Origin: JBBRLG01 sp038231495
GTDB lineage: Bacteria > Planctomycetota > Planctomycetia > Gemmatales > Gemmataceae
Direction of reading: 5' to 3'
NCBI GenBank assembly: GCA_038231495.1
Contig: JBBRLG010000112.1
Location: forward strand, 1 to 14,918
Length of the DNA stretch: 14,918 nucleotides
This document shows, one piece after another, positions 5,956-13,459 of the stretch (positions are counted from its first letter, which is position 1; the number at the start of each line of letters is the position of its first letter). The notes under the pieces were generated by a model. That model did not search any database and had not been told where the DNA came from. It saw only the letters and a program-made list of their open reading frames with translations. The translations under genes and the position numbers were made by a program.

Positions 5956-7326
5956 ATGGCGGTCGGCCACCCGCTCATTACCCCCGAACGGGCGCAAACG
6001 TCCGCCTGGCGCTGGGTCCACGTCGGCGTCGCGGCCCTGGCCATGGTCCTCACCCTTCCCGGTCGCACCCAGGGGTTGGGGCTGTTCACCGAACCGTTGT
6101 TGAAATCGCTCTCGTTGGACCGCGAGAGTTATGGCTTCCTCAACCTGTGGGCCACGCTGCTCGGCGCGCTCTTTTGCCTACCGTGTGGTTGGCTGCTCGA
6201 CCGGTTCGGCGCGCGGGCGGTCCTCCTCGGCGTCACGACGGCTCTCGGCGATACCGTCCTGGCCATGAGCCAGTTGACGACCGGGGCCTGGGCCTACCCC
6301 CTGGCGCTCGAGTTGCCGAACGGCGCGGGCGGCTCGATCCAATTGGTGTTCATGGTCGATCTGTTCGTGTTTCTACTGCTAACGCGCGGGCTGGGACAAA
6401 GTGCCCTGTCCGTGGTGAGCCTGGCGCTGATCGGCCGTTCGGCCGGACGGAAGGCGGGGCCGGCGATGGGCGTCTTTGCGGTCGCCACCGCCCTCGGCTT
6501 CATGACGGCCTTCGCGGTCCTGGGCCGGCCCAGTGAATGGCGACCGTCCTGGGCCGGCATCGGCGTTGCGGTCCTCATCCTGGGGCCGGTCGGCGCGCTG
6601 CTCGTCCGCAACCGCTACCTGGACGCTGACCCGGCGCGCGACCACCCGGATGCCGCTGCCGAGACCAGCTGCACGCTCGGACAGGCGCTACGCAGCCCGA
6701 CGTTCTGGACGTTTACGCTCTCGACCTCGTTCCTCGGGATGGTACTCGCCGGCACCTCGCTCTTCGGCGAATCCCTTGTGGCGGAGCGGGGCCTCCGCGA
6801 CTCGTCCCTCGCCGCCTACGGGCTGAACAAGTACGTGTTCGTGAACGTGGCGCTCGTGGGCATCCCCTTCGGCCTTGGCTCCAATCTACTCGTCGGCTGG
6901 TTGGCGACGCGCTGGCCGCTCGGCCGCTTGATGGCCGGGGTGACGGCGCTGTTCGGCCTCACCCTGCTGACCTTTCCGCTGGTAACCACCGAAAGCCAGG
7001 TTTACACCTACGCCGTCACGCTCGCGGTGGCCGGCGGCGGCATGTCGGTCTGCTTTTACACGGTCTACCGGCGGGCGTTCGGCCCGGCACGCCTCGGCTC
7101 GATTCAGGGCGCGGCCCAGATGATAACCGTGTTGTTCTCCGCCGTCGGGCCGCAGGTGTTCGCCAGTTCCCAGGCCCGGCTCGGCTCGTACTCAGTACTC
7201 TTTCCTTACTTCGCCGCTATCGCCCTGATGCTGGCCGTACTCACCTGGGTTTTGGGCCTGCCCCGGCGGCTACATTCAGCAACCGTTGCCTACCCCGATC
7301 TTGCGGACGACGGAGTATCCCCATGA
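5956..7326 (+). CDS. MFS transporter, first gene of ArsI-like operon
   Basis: This 456-residue protein starts at ATG 5956 with GGAGG eight bases upstream. It has about twelve hydrophobic helices and a longer polar central loop near residues 215-235 (RNRYLDADPARDHPDAAAET). The major-facilitator signature between helices 2 and 3 is visible as PCGWLLDRFGARAVLL. It should sit in the cytoplasmic membrane and move a small solute. The substrate cannot be read from sequence. The overlap with the next gene (7323-7326) ties it to a PhyH dioxygenase and an ArsI/CadI-like protein, so it may import their substrate or export their product. It does not resemble ArsB or Acr3 arsenite pumps, and I see no basis to call it ArsJ. 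It may be transcribed from a promoter after the inverted repeat. Confidence 0.9.
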   Translation: MAVGHPLITPERAQTSAWRWVHVGVAALAMVLTLPGRTQGLGLFTEPLLKSLSLDRESYGFLNLWATLLGALFCLPCGWLLDRFGARAVLLGVTTALGDTVLAMSQLTTGAWAYPLALELPNGAGGSIQLVFMVDLFVFLLLTRGLGQSALSVVSLALIGRSAGRKAGPAMGVFAVATALGFMTAFAVLGRPSEWRPSWAGIGVAVLILGPVGALLVRNRYLDADPARDHPDAAAETSCTLGQALRSPTFWTFTLSTSFLGMVLAGTSLFGESLVAERGLRDSSLAAYGLNKYVFVNVALVGIPFGLGSNLLVGWLATRWPLGRLMAGVTALFGLTLLTFPLVTTESQVYTYAVTLAVAGGGMSVCFYTVYRRAFGPARLGSIQGAAQMITVLFSAVGPQVFASSQARLGSYSVLFPYFAAIALMLAVLTWVLGLPRRLHSATVAYPDLADDGVSP

Positions 7327-8123
7327 CCGTGTTGACCGAAGCGCCGCCCGCGCCCGCGGCTTTGAACGCCGACCAACTCCAGGGCTGGCGCGACGACGGC
7401 TACCTGGTGCTGCGCGACTTCTTCCCGGCCGGCCAGATTGCCGACGCGGCCGCCGAGGTGGGTCAACTGCTGGATCGGCACCGCACCCTGATCGACCCGC
7501 GCAACCTCCGCACGCGGTTCATGCCGAACGTCGTCACCGGCGCAGACCAGTTCGAGTGCTTCGACCCGGTGATCGATTTGTCGCTGGCGTGTCACCGGTT
7601 GGCCCTGGCACCGCGCCTGCTGGCCGCGGTCGGGGCACTGTACGGCGAGGAGGCGTGCCTGTTCAAGGACAAGCTCGTCTACAAGCCGCCGGGCGTAAAG
7701 GGCTACGACTTGCACCAGGATTACACGCCCTGGGCCAGCTTCCCGCGCAGCTTCCTGACGGTGTTGATCCCCTTCGACCCGGTCGATGCCGACAACGGCT
7801 GCACCGAGGTCTTTGCCGGCTACCACACGAACGGCCTGCTGGCGCCGCCGGGCACGCCCTCGTACCCATTGCCGCCGGAAGCCGTGGACGAGGCCCGCGC
7901 GGTGCCGTTGCTCCTGAACCCCGGCGACATCGCGCTCTTCGACGGCTTTACGCCGCACCGTTCGGCCCCCAACCGGTCGGGCCGATGGCGCAGGCAATTC
8001 TTCCCCAGCTACAACCGCTTCTCCGAGGGCGGCCACCAGCGCCCGCAGCACTACGCCGAGTTTCAGAGTTGGATGCGCACCAAATGGGAGGAGCGCGGCA
8101 AGACCGGACTGTATTATCAATGA
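7323..8123 (+). CDS. PhyH-family Fe(II)/2-oxoglutarate dioxygenase
   Basis: This 266-residue protein starts at ATG 7323, overlapping the MFS stop as ATGA, with GGAG seven bases upstream inside the MFS gene. The PhyH fold is clear: DGYLVLRDFFPAGQI near the N-terminus, KDKLVYKPPGVKGYDLHQDY with the HxD metal ligands (LHQD), DNGCTEVFAGYH, then NPGDIALFDGFTPHRSAPN holding the distal His, and GRWRRQFFPSYN with an Arg suited to bind 2-oxoglutarate. It should be a soluble non-haem iron oxygenase that hydroxylates a small molecule. The substrate is unknown; family members act on phytanoyl-CoA, ectoine, halogenated or natural-product substrates. Translational coupling to the transporter and the following ArsI-like gene suggests a shared pathway. 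Confidence 0.9.
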   Translation: MTVLTEAPPAPAALNADQLQGWRDDGYLVLRDFFPAGQIADAAAEVGQLLDRHRTLIDPRNLRTRFMPNVVTGADQFECFDPVIDLSLACHRLALAPRLLAAVGALYGEEACLFKDKLVYKPPGVKGYDLHQDYTPWASFPRSFLTVLIPFDPVDADNGCTEVFAGYHTNGLLAPPGTPSYPLPPEAVDEARAVPLLLNPGDIALFDGFTPHRSAPNRSGRWRRQFFPSYNRFSEGGHQRPQHYAEFQSWMRTKWEERGKTGLYYQ

Positions 8124-8162
8124 CATGCACCGCGAACAGTCCCTTACGCTTCAGGAGTTCCG

Positions 8163-9212
8163 ATGTCTCTCACGCTGACCGTGGCCCCGGCCGTCCGCTT
8201 CCACCTGTCGCTGAACGTCGGCGACCTGGCGCGGGCGATCGACTTCTACCGGATTTTGTTCGGCGTCGAGCCGGCCAAGCGGCGGCCGGACTACGCCAAG
8301 TTTGAGCTGGAAGACCCGCCCCTGGTCCTGTCGCTGGAACCGACGCCGCGGGCGGTCGGCGGGCCGCTGAACCACCTCGGCTTTCGGCTGCCCGACTCCG
8401 GGACGTTGGTGGCGATGCAGTCGCGGCTGGAAAAGGCCGGCATCCGCTCGCAGCGCGAGGAGGGCGTCGAGTGCTGCTACGCCCGCCAGACCAAGTTCTG
8501 GGTGACCGACCCCGACAAGACGCTGTGGGAGATTTACACCTTCGAGGGGGACATTGACCACCGCGGCGTCGGCCAGTCGCTGGAGGCGATGGTCCCCGAA
8601 GCCGCTCGGCGGCTCGGTGCCCAACCGGACCGTGAGCCGGCAGCCGCGACGGAGCCGGTCGTTTACGAACACCGGTTGTCAACGCCGGTGCCGGAGCGTT
8701 TGCCTTTGGCGGACGCCTCGGTGGACGAAGTGCGCCTGCGCGGCAGCTTGAACGCGCCGCTGGACGCCGCGACCCAGGACCGCCTGGTCCGCGAAGCCCT
8801 GCGCGTGTTGCGGCCGGGCGGCCGGGTCTTTGCGCACACGCTCGTCGGCGAGCGGGTGTTGGCCAACCCGACCCTTCCCGGCCCGGCGGCCTCGGTCCAG
8901 TTCGTGCCCCTGGAGTCGGCGCCCGTCCGCTTGTTGGAAGCCGCCGGTTTTCAGGGTTTACGGCTTATCAAGTTCGATGCCAGTCCGTGCTTTCAGCGCG
9001 AGGGCGTCGCGATGCGCGAGCAGCAGCTAGAGGGCTTCAAACCGGCGGGTGAAGGCAGGCGGGTCCTGGTGGTCTACAAGGGGCCTTTCCGCCAGGTGAT
9101 CGCGGACGACGGCACGGTCTTCCCACGCGGCGAGCGCGTTTTCATCGCCGCGGATCGGGCGAAAAGCCTTCAGGGCGGGGAAGGTGCCGGGCAGTTTTTG
9201 GTGTTGGAGTAA
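8163..9212 (+). CDS. ArsI/CadI-like VOC domain fused to methyltransferase-like tail
   Basis: This 349-residue protein starts at ATG 8163 with AGGAG five bases upstream, 39 bases after the PhyH gene. Residues 12-130 are a vicinal-oxygen-chelate domain of the ArsI/CadI type: His14 (RFHLSLNV), RPDYAKFELEDPPLVLSLEP, His71 (LNHLGF), a vicinal Cys104-Cys105 pair in ECCYARQTKFWVTDP, and Glu123 (LWEIY). ArsI enzymes use a His/Gln-His-Glu iron site and the Cys pair to cleave C-As bonds of trivalent methyl- or aryl-arsenicals. Residues 165-300 resemble the second half of a class I methyltransferase (PLADASVDEVRL, EALRVLRPGGRVF), but the SAM-binding GxGxG motif is absent. Residues 303-349 (VVYKGPFRQVIADDGTVFPR) form a small C-terminal module. 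Family ArsI proteins are about 120-150 residues, so the extra 200 are unusual. C-As lyase activity is inference. Confidence 0.8.
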   Translation: MSLTLTVAPAVRFHLSLNVGDLARAIDFYRILFGVEPAKRRPDYAKFELEDPPLVLSLEPTPRAVGGPLNHLGFRLPDSGTLVAMQSRLEKAGIRSQREEGVECCYARQTKFWVTDPDKTLWEIYTFEGDIDHRGVGQSLEAMVPEAARRLGAQPDREPAAATEPVVYEHRLSTPVPERLPLADASVDEVRLRGSLNAPLDAATQDRLVREALRVLRPGGRVFAHTLVGERVLANPTLPGPAASVQFVPLESAPVRLLEAAGFQGLRLIKFDASPCFQREGVAMREQQLEGFKPAGEGRRVLVVYKGPFRQVIADDGTVFPRGERVFIAADRAKSLQGGEGAGQFLVLE

Positions 9213-9284
9213 ATCTACCGCAGGAGCGACCCAATTCCGTTTTGGTCGTGATAATCCACGGTCAACACGCTACCCTATTAAGAC

Positions 9285-9330
9285 AGTCCGCCGTGACAAC
9301 AGCGCGACCACGGCGGACTATCGTCCGCCG
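9285..9330 (+). promoter_or_regulatory. Alternative hairpins before the GspG-like gene
   Basis: AGTCCGCCGTG (9285-9295) pairs perfectly with CACGGCGGACT (9309-9319). The second arm's CGGCGGAC (9311-9318) can instead pair with GTCCGCCG (9323-9330) across a 4-base loop. The two hairpins are mutually exclusive. The element lies 73 bases after the ArsI-like gene's stop and 31 bases before the next start. It may be a terminator, attenuator or operator; there is no T-run. Confidence 0.4.
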
Positions 9331-9361
9331 CTCGCCACCGTTTCTCCCACAGGGTATCTCG

Positions 9362-9790
9362 ATGGCCGCAAACCACGGCAATTCGCGTTTCTGGTTCATC
9401 GCCCTCATCGCGGCCGCCGTCGGCGTCGTCGTTGTCAGCGCGGTCTGTTGCGGAAGTTTCGGCGCTTTCCTCATCCGCAACTCGCCGGGTGGCGACCAGG
9501 CACGCATCGACGACTGCCGTCAGCAACTGGCAATCATCGACGACGCCACCGAGGCGTATCGCCTCAAGTACGGGAAGTATCCGCCCGACCTGCAAACCCT
9601 CCTGGACCCAGGACCGGACGGTTCGCCTCCGTTCCTGGACGACGCGGACCTGCTAATCGATCCCTGGGGCGACCCGATTTTTTACGACCTGGCCGGCAAC
9701 ATGAACTACGGCAGCCGGCCGGACATCTGGGCCGACCGCTACGACCAGTCGATCGGCAACTGGGAGCTGCCCCCGCACCCGAAGAAGTGA
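9362..9790 (+). CDS. Membrane-anchored GspG-like pseudopilin-domain protein
   Basis: The protein has 142 residues from ATG 9362; the frame opens at 9242, but the upstream part covers the hairpins and has no protein character. Residues 11-37 form one strong transmembrane helix (FIALIAAAVGVVVVSAV). The rest resembles the globular end of type II secretion major pseudopilins: AYRLKYGKYPPDLQTLL (65-81) and LLIDPWGDPIFYDLAG (97-112), the latter like the DPWGNPY motif of GspG. There is no prepilin cleavage site (no G/A-FTLxE), so it is probably anchored rather than processed and polymerised. Function is unknown. It is 16 bases upstream of the methyltransferase gene and likely co-transcribed with it. 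Confidence 0.75.
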   Translation: MAANHGNSRFWFIALIAAAVGVVVVSAVCCGSFGAFLIRNSPGGDQARIDDCRQQLAIIDDATEAYRLKYGKYPPDLQTLLDPGPDGSPPFLDDADLLIDPWGDPIFYDLAGNMNYGSRPDIWADRYDQSIGNWELPPHPKK

Positions 9791-9806
9791 ACGGAATCGG
9801 CACGGC

Positions 9807-10574
9807 ATGAGTACGACGGATCGTCTCGCTTCCGAACAGGTCTTCCACGACCGCCAGGCCGCCGAACGGGCTATGCGCTTTCCCGATCTGGACGCGCTGC
9901 GTTTCAGCGACCCTTCCTATCTCGATCACGAAACCTGGATTCGCCCGGCGTTCGCGCGGCTCGGCCCCCTGACGGGCTTGAAGGTGCTGGATTTCGGCTG
10001 CGGCCACGGCATGGCGGCGGTGGTGCTGGCCCGGCAAGGGGCGCGGGTGACGGCGTTCGACCTGTCGCAGGGCTACCTCGCCGAGGCAGAGCAGCGGGCG
10101 CTGGCCAACGGCGTGACGGCCGCCTTCGTGCAGGCCGATGGCGAACGGCTGCCGTTTGCGGACGCCGCCTTCGACCGCGTCTGGGGTAACGCTATCCTTC
10201 ATCACCTCGAACCGCGGACCGCGGCGAGCGAACTCCGGCGTGTGCTCAAACCCGGCGGCGTCGCGGTGTTTTGTGAACCGTGGGGCGGCAATCCGCTGCT
10301 CGCATTTGCGCGGCGACACTTGCACTACCCTGGCAAGGAACGCACGCCGGACGAGGAGCCGTTGCGCCGCCATCAGGTCGAGCGGTTGCGTGCGGTCTTC
10401 CCCGATTTGCACGTCGAAGGCTTTCAATGCGTGTCCATGTTGCGGCGCGTGTTGCGTCCGGGGCCGGTCGTGGGCGCGCTCGAACGCTGCGATGCCGTCC
10501 TCCTCAAGCGCGTGCCGATTTTGCAACATTTCTGCCGTTATGTTGTTCTCACCCTGCGCCGACCGTCGTTATAA
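9807..10574 (+). CDS. Class I SAM-dependent methyltransferase (type 11)
   Basis: This 255-residue protein starts at ATG 9807. Motif I is VLDFGCGHG (60-68), followed by the acidic ribose-binding position in AFDLS (83-87), LPFADAAFDRVWGNAILHHL (115-134) and RRVLKPGG (144-151), all in the order of the Methyltransf_11 group. The domain is complete. The C-terminal 80 residues (GNPLLAFARRHLHYPGKERT, then LRRHQVERLRAVFPDLHVEG) probably shape the substrate site. It is cytoplasmic. It transfers a methyl group from SAM to an unidentified acceptor; lipid, quinone and small-molecule acceptors are all common for this group. It lies after the ArsI-like operon, but the cysteines expected of ArsM arsenite methyltransferases are not arranged as such here, so an arsenic role is not assumed. 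Confidence 0.85.
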   Translation: MSTTDRLASEQVFHDRQAAERAMRFPDLDALRFSDPSYLDHETWIRPAFARLGPLTGLKVLDFGCGHGMAAVVLARQGARVTAFDLSQGYLAEAEQRALANGVTAAFVQADGERLPFADAAFDRVWGNAILHHLEPRTAASELRRVLKPGGVAVFCEPWGGNPLLAFARRHLHYPGKERTPDEEPLRRHQVERLRAVFPDLHVEGFQCVSMLRRVLRPGPVVGALERCDAVLLKRVPILQHFCRYVVLTLRRPSL

Positions 10575-10606
10575 TTGTTACTCTTGCCGGCATCGGCGCC
10601 AGCTGG

Positions 10607-11404
10607 ATGAACATGGACATGACCGCGGCAGATCCGAAATTGGGCGTCGCCGTTGCTTCTGCAAAGCCGCAAGCGGCGACAAACTTTGCTCCCTCACCGG
10701 CAACGCCCGGCGTCGCCGCCGTTTGGCCCCGGTCGGCACAGATCGCGCTTGCCGCCCTCCTTGGCCTGGCCGTCGGCCTGCTTGCGTGGAACAGCGCCGG
10801 CATGATGCGCTGGGGCAGTCGGCCGACCGAACTGGACACGTCCACGGCGTCGTTTGCCAAACTCGACCTCAATCGCGCCGACCGGCCGCAACTGCTCCAA
10901 TTACCCGGCGTCGGCGACAACCTGGCCCGACGCATCGAAGCCTACCGCCTGGAACACCACGGCTTTCACGACGTGGACGACTTGCGGCACGTCAGCGGTA
11001 TCGGACCTACCATGCTGGAACGGCTCCGGCCTTTCGTTTATGTTGAACGGTTGGAGGTTGACGAGGAGGACCAACCACCAACCCGCATTTCCTTCTACAG
11101 CCCGCCGGCAACAATGCCAGCGCGTAGCCCGGCGATGACGCCGGCCGAGAAGAAGACGACCGCAAAGAAAACGGACGGCCTGAAAGCCCCCGTCAACGTC
11201 AACGAGGCGACCGCGGCCGAGTTGCAGCACCTGCCCGGCGTCGGCCCGAAAATGGCGGCGCGCATCATCGAGGCGCGCGACAAAAAACCGTTTCGCAAGG
11301 TGGACGACCTGCGCCGGGTTTCGGGCATCGGCGCCAAGACGCTGGAGAACCTGCGGCCCTTTGTGACGGTGGACCCATCGGCCAAAGTCGAGACCAATCC
11401 ATGA
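10607..11404 (+). CDS. Membrane protein with two ComEA-like HhH modules
   Basis: The protein has 265 residues from ATG 10607; ATGs at 10613 and 10619 are equally possible, and none has a strong ribosome site. Residues 44-63 form a single membrane helix (AQIALAALLGLAVGLLAW). Two related helix-hairpin-helix modules follow, at 86-143 (LNRADRPQLLQLPGVGDNLA, then LRHVSGIGPTMLERLRPFV) and 196-253 (VNVNEATAAELQHLPGVGPK, then LRRVSGIGAKTLENLRPFV), joined by a Pro/Lys-rich linker. ComEA has one such pair and binds incoming DNA during uptake, so this may be a membrane-tethered DNA-binding protein. The stop overlaps the uvrB start (ATGA at 11401-11404), suggesting coupled expression. A 17-base piece of repeat family B lies inside the coding region at 10661-10677, encoding part of the KPQAAT stretch. 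Confidence 0.85.
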   Translation: MNMDMTAADPKLGVAVASAKPQAATNFAPSPATPGVAAVWPRSAQIALAALLGLAVGLLAWNSAGMMRWGSRPTELDTSTASFAKLDLNRADRPQLLQLPGVGDNLARRIEAYRLEHHGFHDVDDLRHVSGIGPTMLERLRPFVYVERLEVDEEDQPPTRISFYSPPATMPARSPAMTPAEKKTTAKKTDGLKAPVNVNEATAAELQHLPGVGPKMAARIIEARDKKPFRKVDDLRRVSGIGAKTLENLRPFVTVDPSAKVETNP

Positions 11405-13407
11405 CGGCGACATTCGAGTTGGTCAGCAATTTTCAACCCGCCGGCGATCAGCCGCAAGCCATCGAAAAAATCGTGCAGGGCTTCCACGACGGCCGGCCCT
11501 GCCAAACCCTCCTCGGCGCGACCGGCACCGGCAAGACCTTCACCGCGTCCAACGTCATCGCACAGCTCGGCAAACCGACGCTCGTGCTGGCCCACAACAA
11601 GACGCTCGCCGCCCAGCTCTACAAGGAGTTCCGCGGCTTCTTTCCCAAGAACGCCGTCCACTACTTCGTCAGCTACTACGACTACTACCAGCCCGAAGCG
11701 TACATCCCGCAGCGTGACATCTACATCGAAAAAGACGCCCTCATTAACGAGAACATCGACCGCCTGCGGCTGGCCGCGACCAGCGCCCTCGTCAGCCGGG
11801 AGGACGTGGTCATTGTCGCCAGCGTGTCGTGCATCTACGGGCTGGGTTCGCCCAGCGACTACAAGCGCATGATGATCTATTTGACCAAGGGCGAAACGGT
11901 CGAACGCAACAACCTGCTCTTGCGGCTGGTCGATATTCAGTACGAGCGCAACGACATCGCCTTCACCCGCGGCAAGTTTCGGGTGCGCGGCGACGTGGTC
12001 GAGGTGTGGCCGGCGTCGGAAGAGTTCGGCATGCGCATCGAGCTTTTCGGCGACGAGGTGGACTCCCTGGCAATCATCAACCCGCTGACCGGCGAAACGC
12101 TGCGCGCGCTGGATGAGATGTACATTTACCCCGCCAAGCACTTCGTGACGCCGGAAGACCGCGTCCGCGAGGCGGTCGAGGGCATTCGCAACGAGCTGGA
12201 AGAACGGCTCGAAACCTTCCGCAAGGAGGGCAAGCTGCTCGAAGCGCAGCGCCTGGCGGCCCGAACGCGGTTCGACATCGAGATGCTGTTGCAGGTCGGC
12301 CACTGTCCCGGCATCGAGAATTACGCCCGCTGGTTCAGTGGCCGCAAACCCGGCGAGCCGCCGTATACGTTAATCGACTTCTTCCCCGACGATTTCCTCA
12401 TGATCGTGGACGAATCGCACGCCACGCTTCCCCAAGTGCGCGGCATGTTCGCCGGCGACCACAGCCGCAAGATGACGCTCGTCGAGCACGGCTTCCGGCT
12501 GCCCAGTGCGCTCGACAACCGGCCGTTCCGCTTCGACGAGTGGGAGAAGCGCATTAAACAGGTCTTGTTTATGTCGGCGACGCCGGCGGCCTACGAGTTG
12601 GAGCGTTGCGGCGGCGAGGTGGTCGAGCAGGTCATCCGGCCGACGGGGCTGGTCGATCCGGTCATCCACGTCAAGCCGGCGAGCGGCCAGGTGGCCGATC
12701 TGACCGCCGAGATCCGCATTCGGGCCGAGCGCAAGGAGCGCGTGCTGGTGACGACGCTGACCAAGCGGCTGTCCGAAGATTTAAGCAACTATCTGCGCGA
12801 GGCGGGTCTGCGCACGAAGTGGCTGCACTCGGAACTGGACGCCATCGAGCGCATGCAGGTATTGCGCGAATTGCGCGAGGGCGGTTTCGACGTGCTGGTG
12901 GGCGTCAACCTGTTGCGCGAGGGGTTGGATTTGCCGGAAGTCTCGCTGGTCGCCATCCTGGACGCGGACAAGGAAGGTTTCTTGCGCAGCGGCACGTCGC
13001 TCATTCAAACGATCGGCCGGGCGGCCCGCAACGTCAACGCGGAGGTGATCCTGTACGCCGACCGCATGACCGATTCGATGCAGCGGGCCATCGGCGAGAC
13101 GAACCGGCGGCGCGAGTTGCAGAAGAAGTACAACGTCGAGCACAACATCACGCCGCGCAGCGTGGTGTCGGCAATCAGTCGCGGCATTGAGGACGAGATC
13201 GAGGCGCACAAGTTTGTGCAAGAGGTGGCGGGCAAGGGCGGCGATTTCGTGACGCAGGAGTATTTAGAAGAGTTGCACGGCGAAATGCTGGGGGCGGCGG
13301 CAAACCTGGAGTTCGAGCGCGCGGCCCAGCTGCGCGACAAGATCGCAGAACTAAAAGGCGAGCCGACCGCGTCGGTGCAGAAGAAACCCAAAAGACGGCG
13401 GCGATAA
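11401..13407 (+). CDS. uvrB: Excinuclease ABC subunit B
   Basis: The 668-residue length is normal for UvrB. It has Walker A GATGTGKT (39-46), the damage-probing beta-hairpin region YYDYYQPEAYIP (92-103), Walker B DESH (337-340), SATPAAYE, motif VI with GRAARN (539-544), and the C-terminal UVR domain (EYLEELHGEMLGAAANLEFE, then RAAQLRDKIAELK), which contacts UvrC. In nucleotide excision repair UvrA loads UvrB at lesions; UvrB opens the strands, verifies damage and recruits UvrC for incision. ATG 11401 overlaps the upstream HhH gene's stop; ATG is also the expected family start (FELVSNFQPAGDQPQAI). The end is lysine/arginine-rich (KKPKRRRR). uvrA and uvrC are not in the window. Confidence 0.98.
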   Translation: MTATFELVSNFQPAGDQPQAIEKIVQGFHDGRPCQTLLGATGTGKTFTASNVIAQLGKPTLVLAHNKTLAAQLYKEFRGFFPKNAVHYFVSYYDYYQPEAYIPQRDIYIEKDALINENIDRLRLAATSALVSREDVVIVASVSCIYGLGSPSDYKRMMIYLTKGETVERNNLLLRLVDIQYERNDIAFTRGKFRVRGDVVEVWPASEEFGMRIELFGDEVDSLAIINPLTGETLRALDEMYIYPAKHFVTPEDRVREAVEGIRNELEERLETFRKEGKLLEAQRLAARTRFDIEMLLQVGHCPGIENYARWFSGRKPGEPPYTLIDFFPDDFLMIVDESHATLPQVRGMFAGDHSRKMTLVEHGFRLPSALDNRPFRFDEWEKRIKQVLFMSATPAAYELERCGGEVVEQVIRPTGLVDPVIHVKPASGQVADLTAEIRIRAERKERVLVTTLTKRLSEDLSNYLREAGLRTKWLHSELDAIERMQVLRELREGGFDVLVGVNLLREGLDLPEVSLVAILDADKEGFLRSGTSLIQTIGRAARNVNAEVILYADRMTDSMQRAIGETNRRRELQKKYNVEHNITPRSVVSAISRGIEDEIEAHKFVQEVAGKGGDFVTQEYLEELHGEMLGAAANLEFERAAQLRDKIAELKGEPTASVQKKPKRRRR

Positions 13408-13416
13408 GGAGGTCTC

Positions 13417-13450
13417 GCCGCTTGCGGCTTTGCGCAAAGCCGCAAGCGGC
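13417..13450. terminator. Perfect 34-base palindrome between convergent genes
   Basis: GCCGCTTGCGGCTTTGC (13417-13433) is followed directly by its exact reverse complement (13434-13450), 17 + 17 bases with no spacer. It lies 9 bases after the uvrB stop and 9 bases before the stop of the convergent CpaE-like gene, so it probably ends both transcripts. It shares its arm with the hairpin at 3391-3430 (family B). Confidence 0.7.
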
Positions 13451-13459
13451 AAATGCGGG

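Noticed and set aside
5840..6103. Small open frame across the 31-bp inverted repeat
   Set aside because: Its residues mirror the two repeat arms (ASRECKRPES and its like), and it then overlaps the MFS gene off-frame.
5956..7326. Naming the MFS gene arsJ or arsK
   Set aside because: No sequence feature distinguishes its substrate; the only arsenic hint is the downstream VOC domain.
9564..10529. 321-residue leftward open frame opposite the methyltransferase
   Set aside because: The sense strand carries complete SAM-methyltransferase motifs; the antisense frame is composition-driven.
10280..10606. Upstream extension of the HhH gene frame
   Set aside because: It overlaps the 3' part of the methyltransferase gene in another frame and is arginine-rich without motifs; the gene start is placed at 10607.
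11095..12303. 402-residue leftward open frame opposite uvrB
   Set aside because: It is antisense to the conserved UvrB helicase core and the HhH gene, with no recognisable domain.
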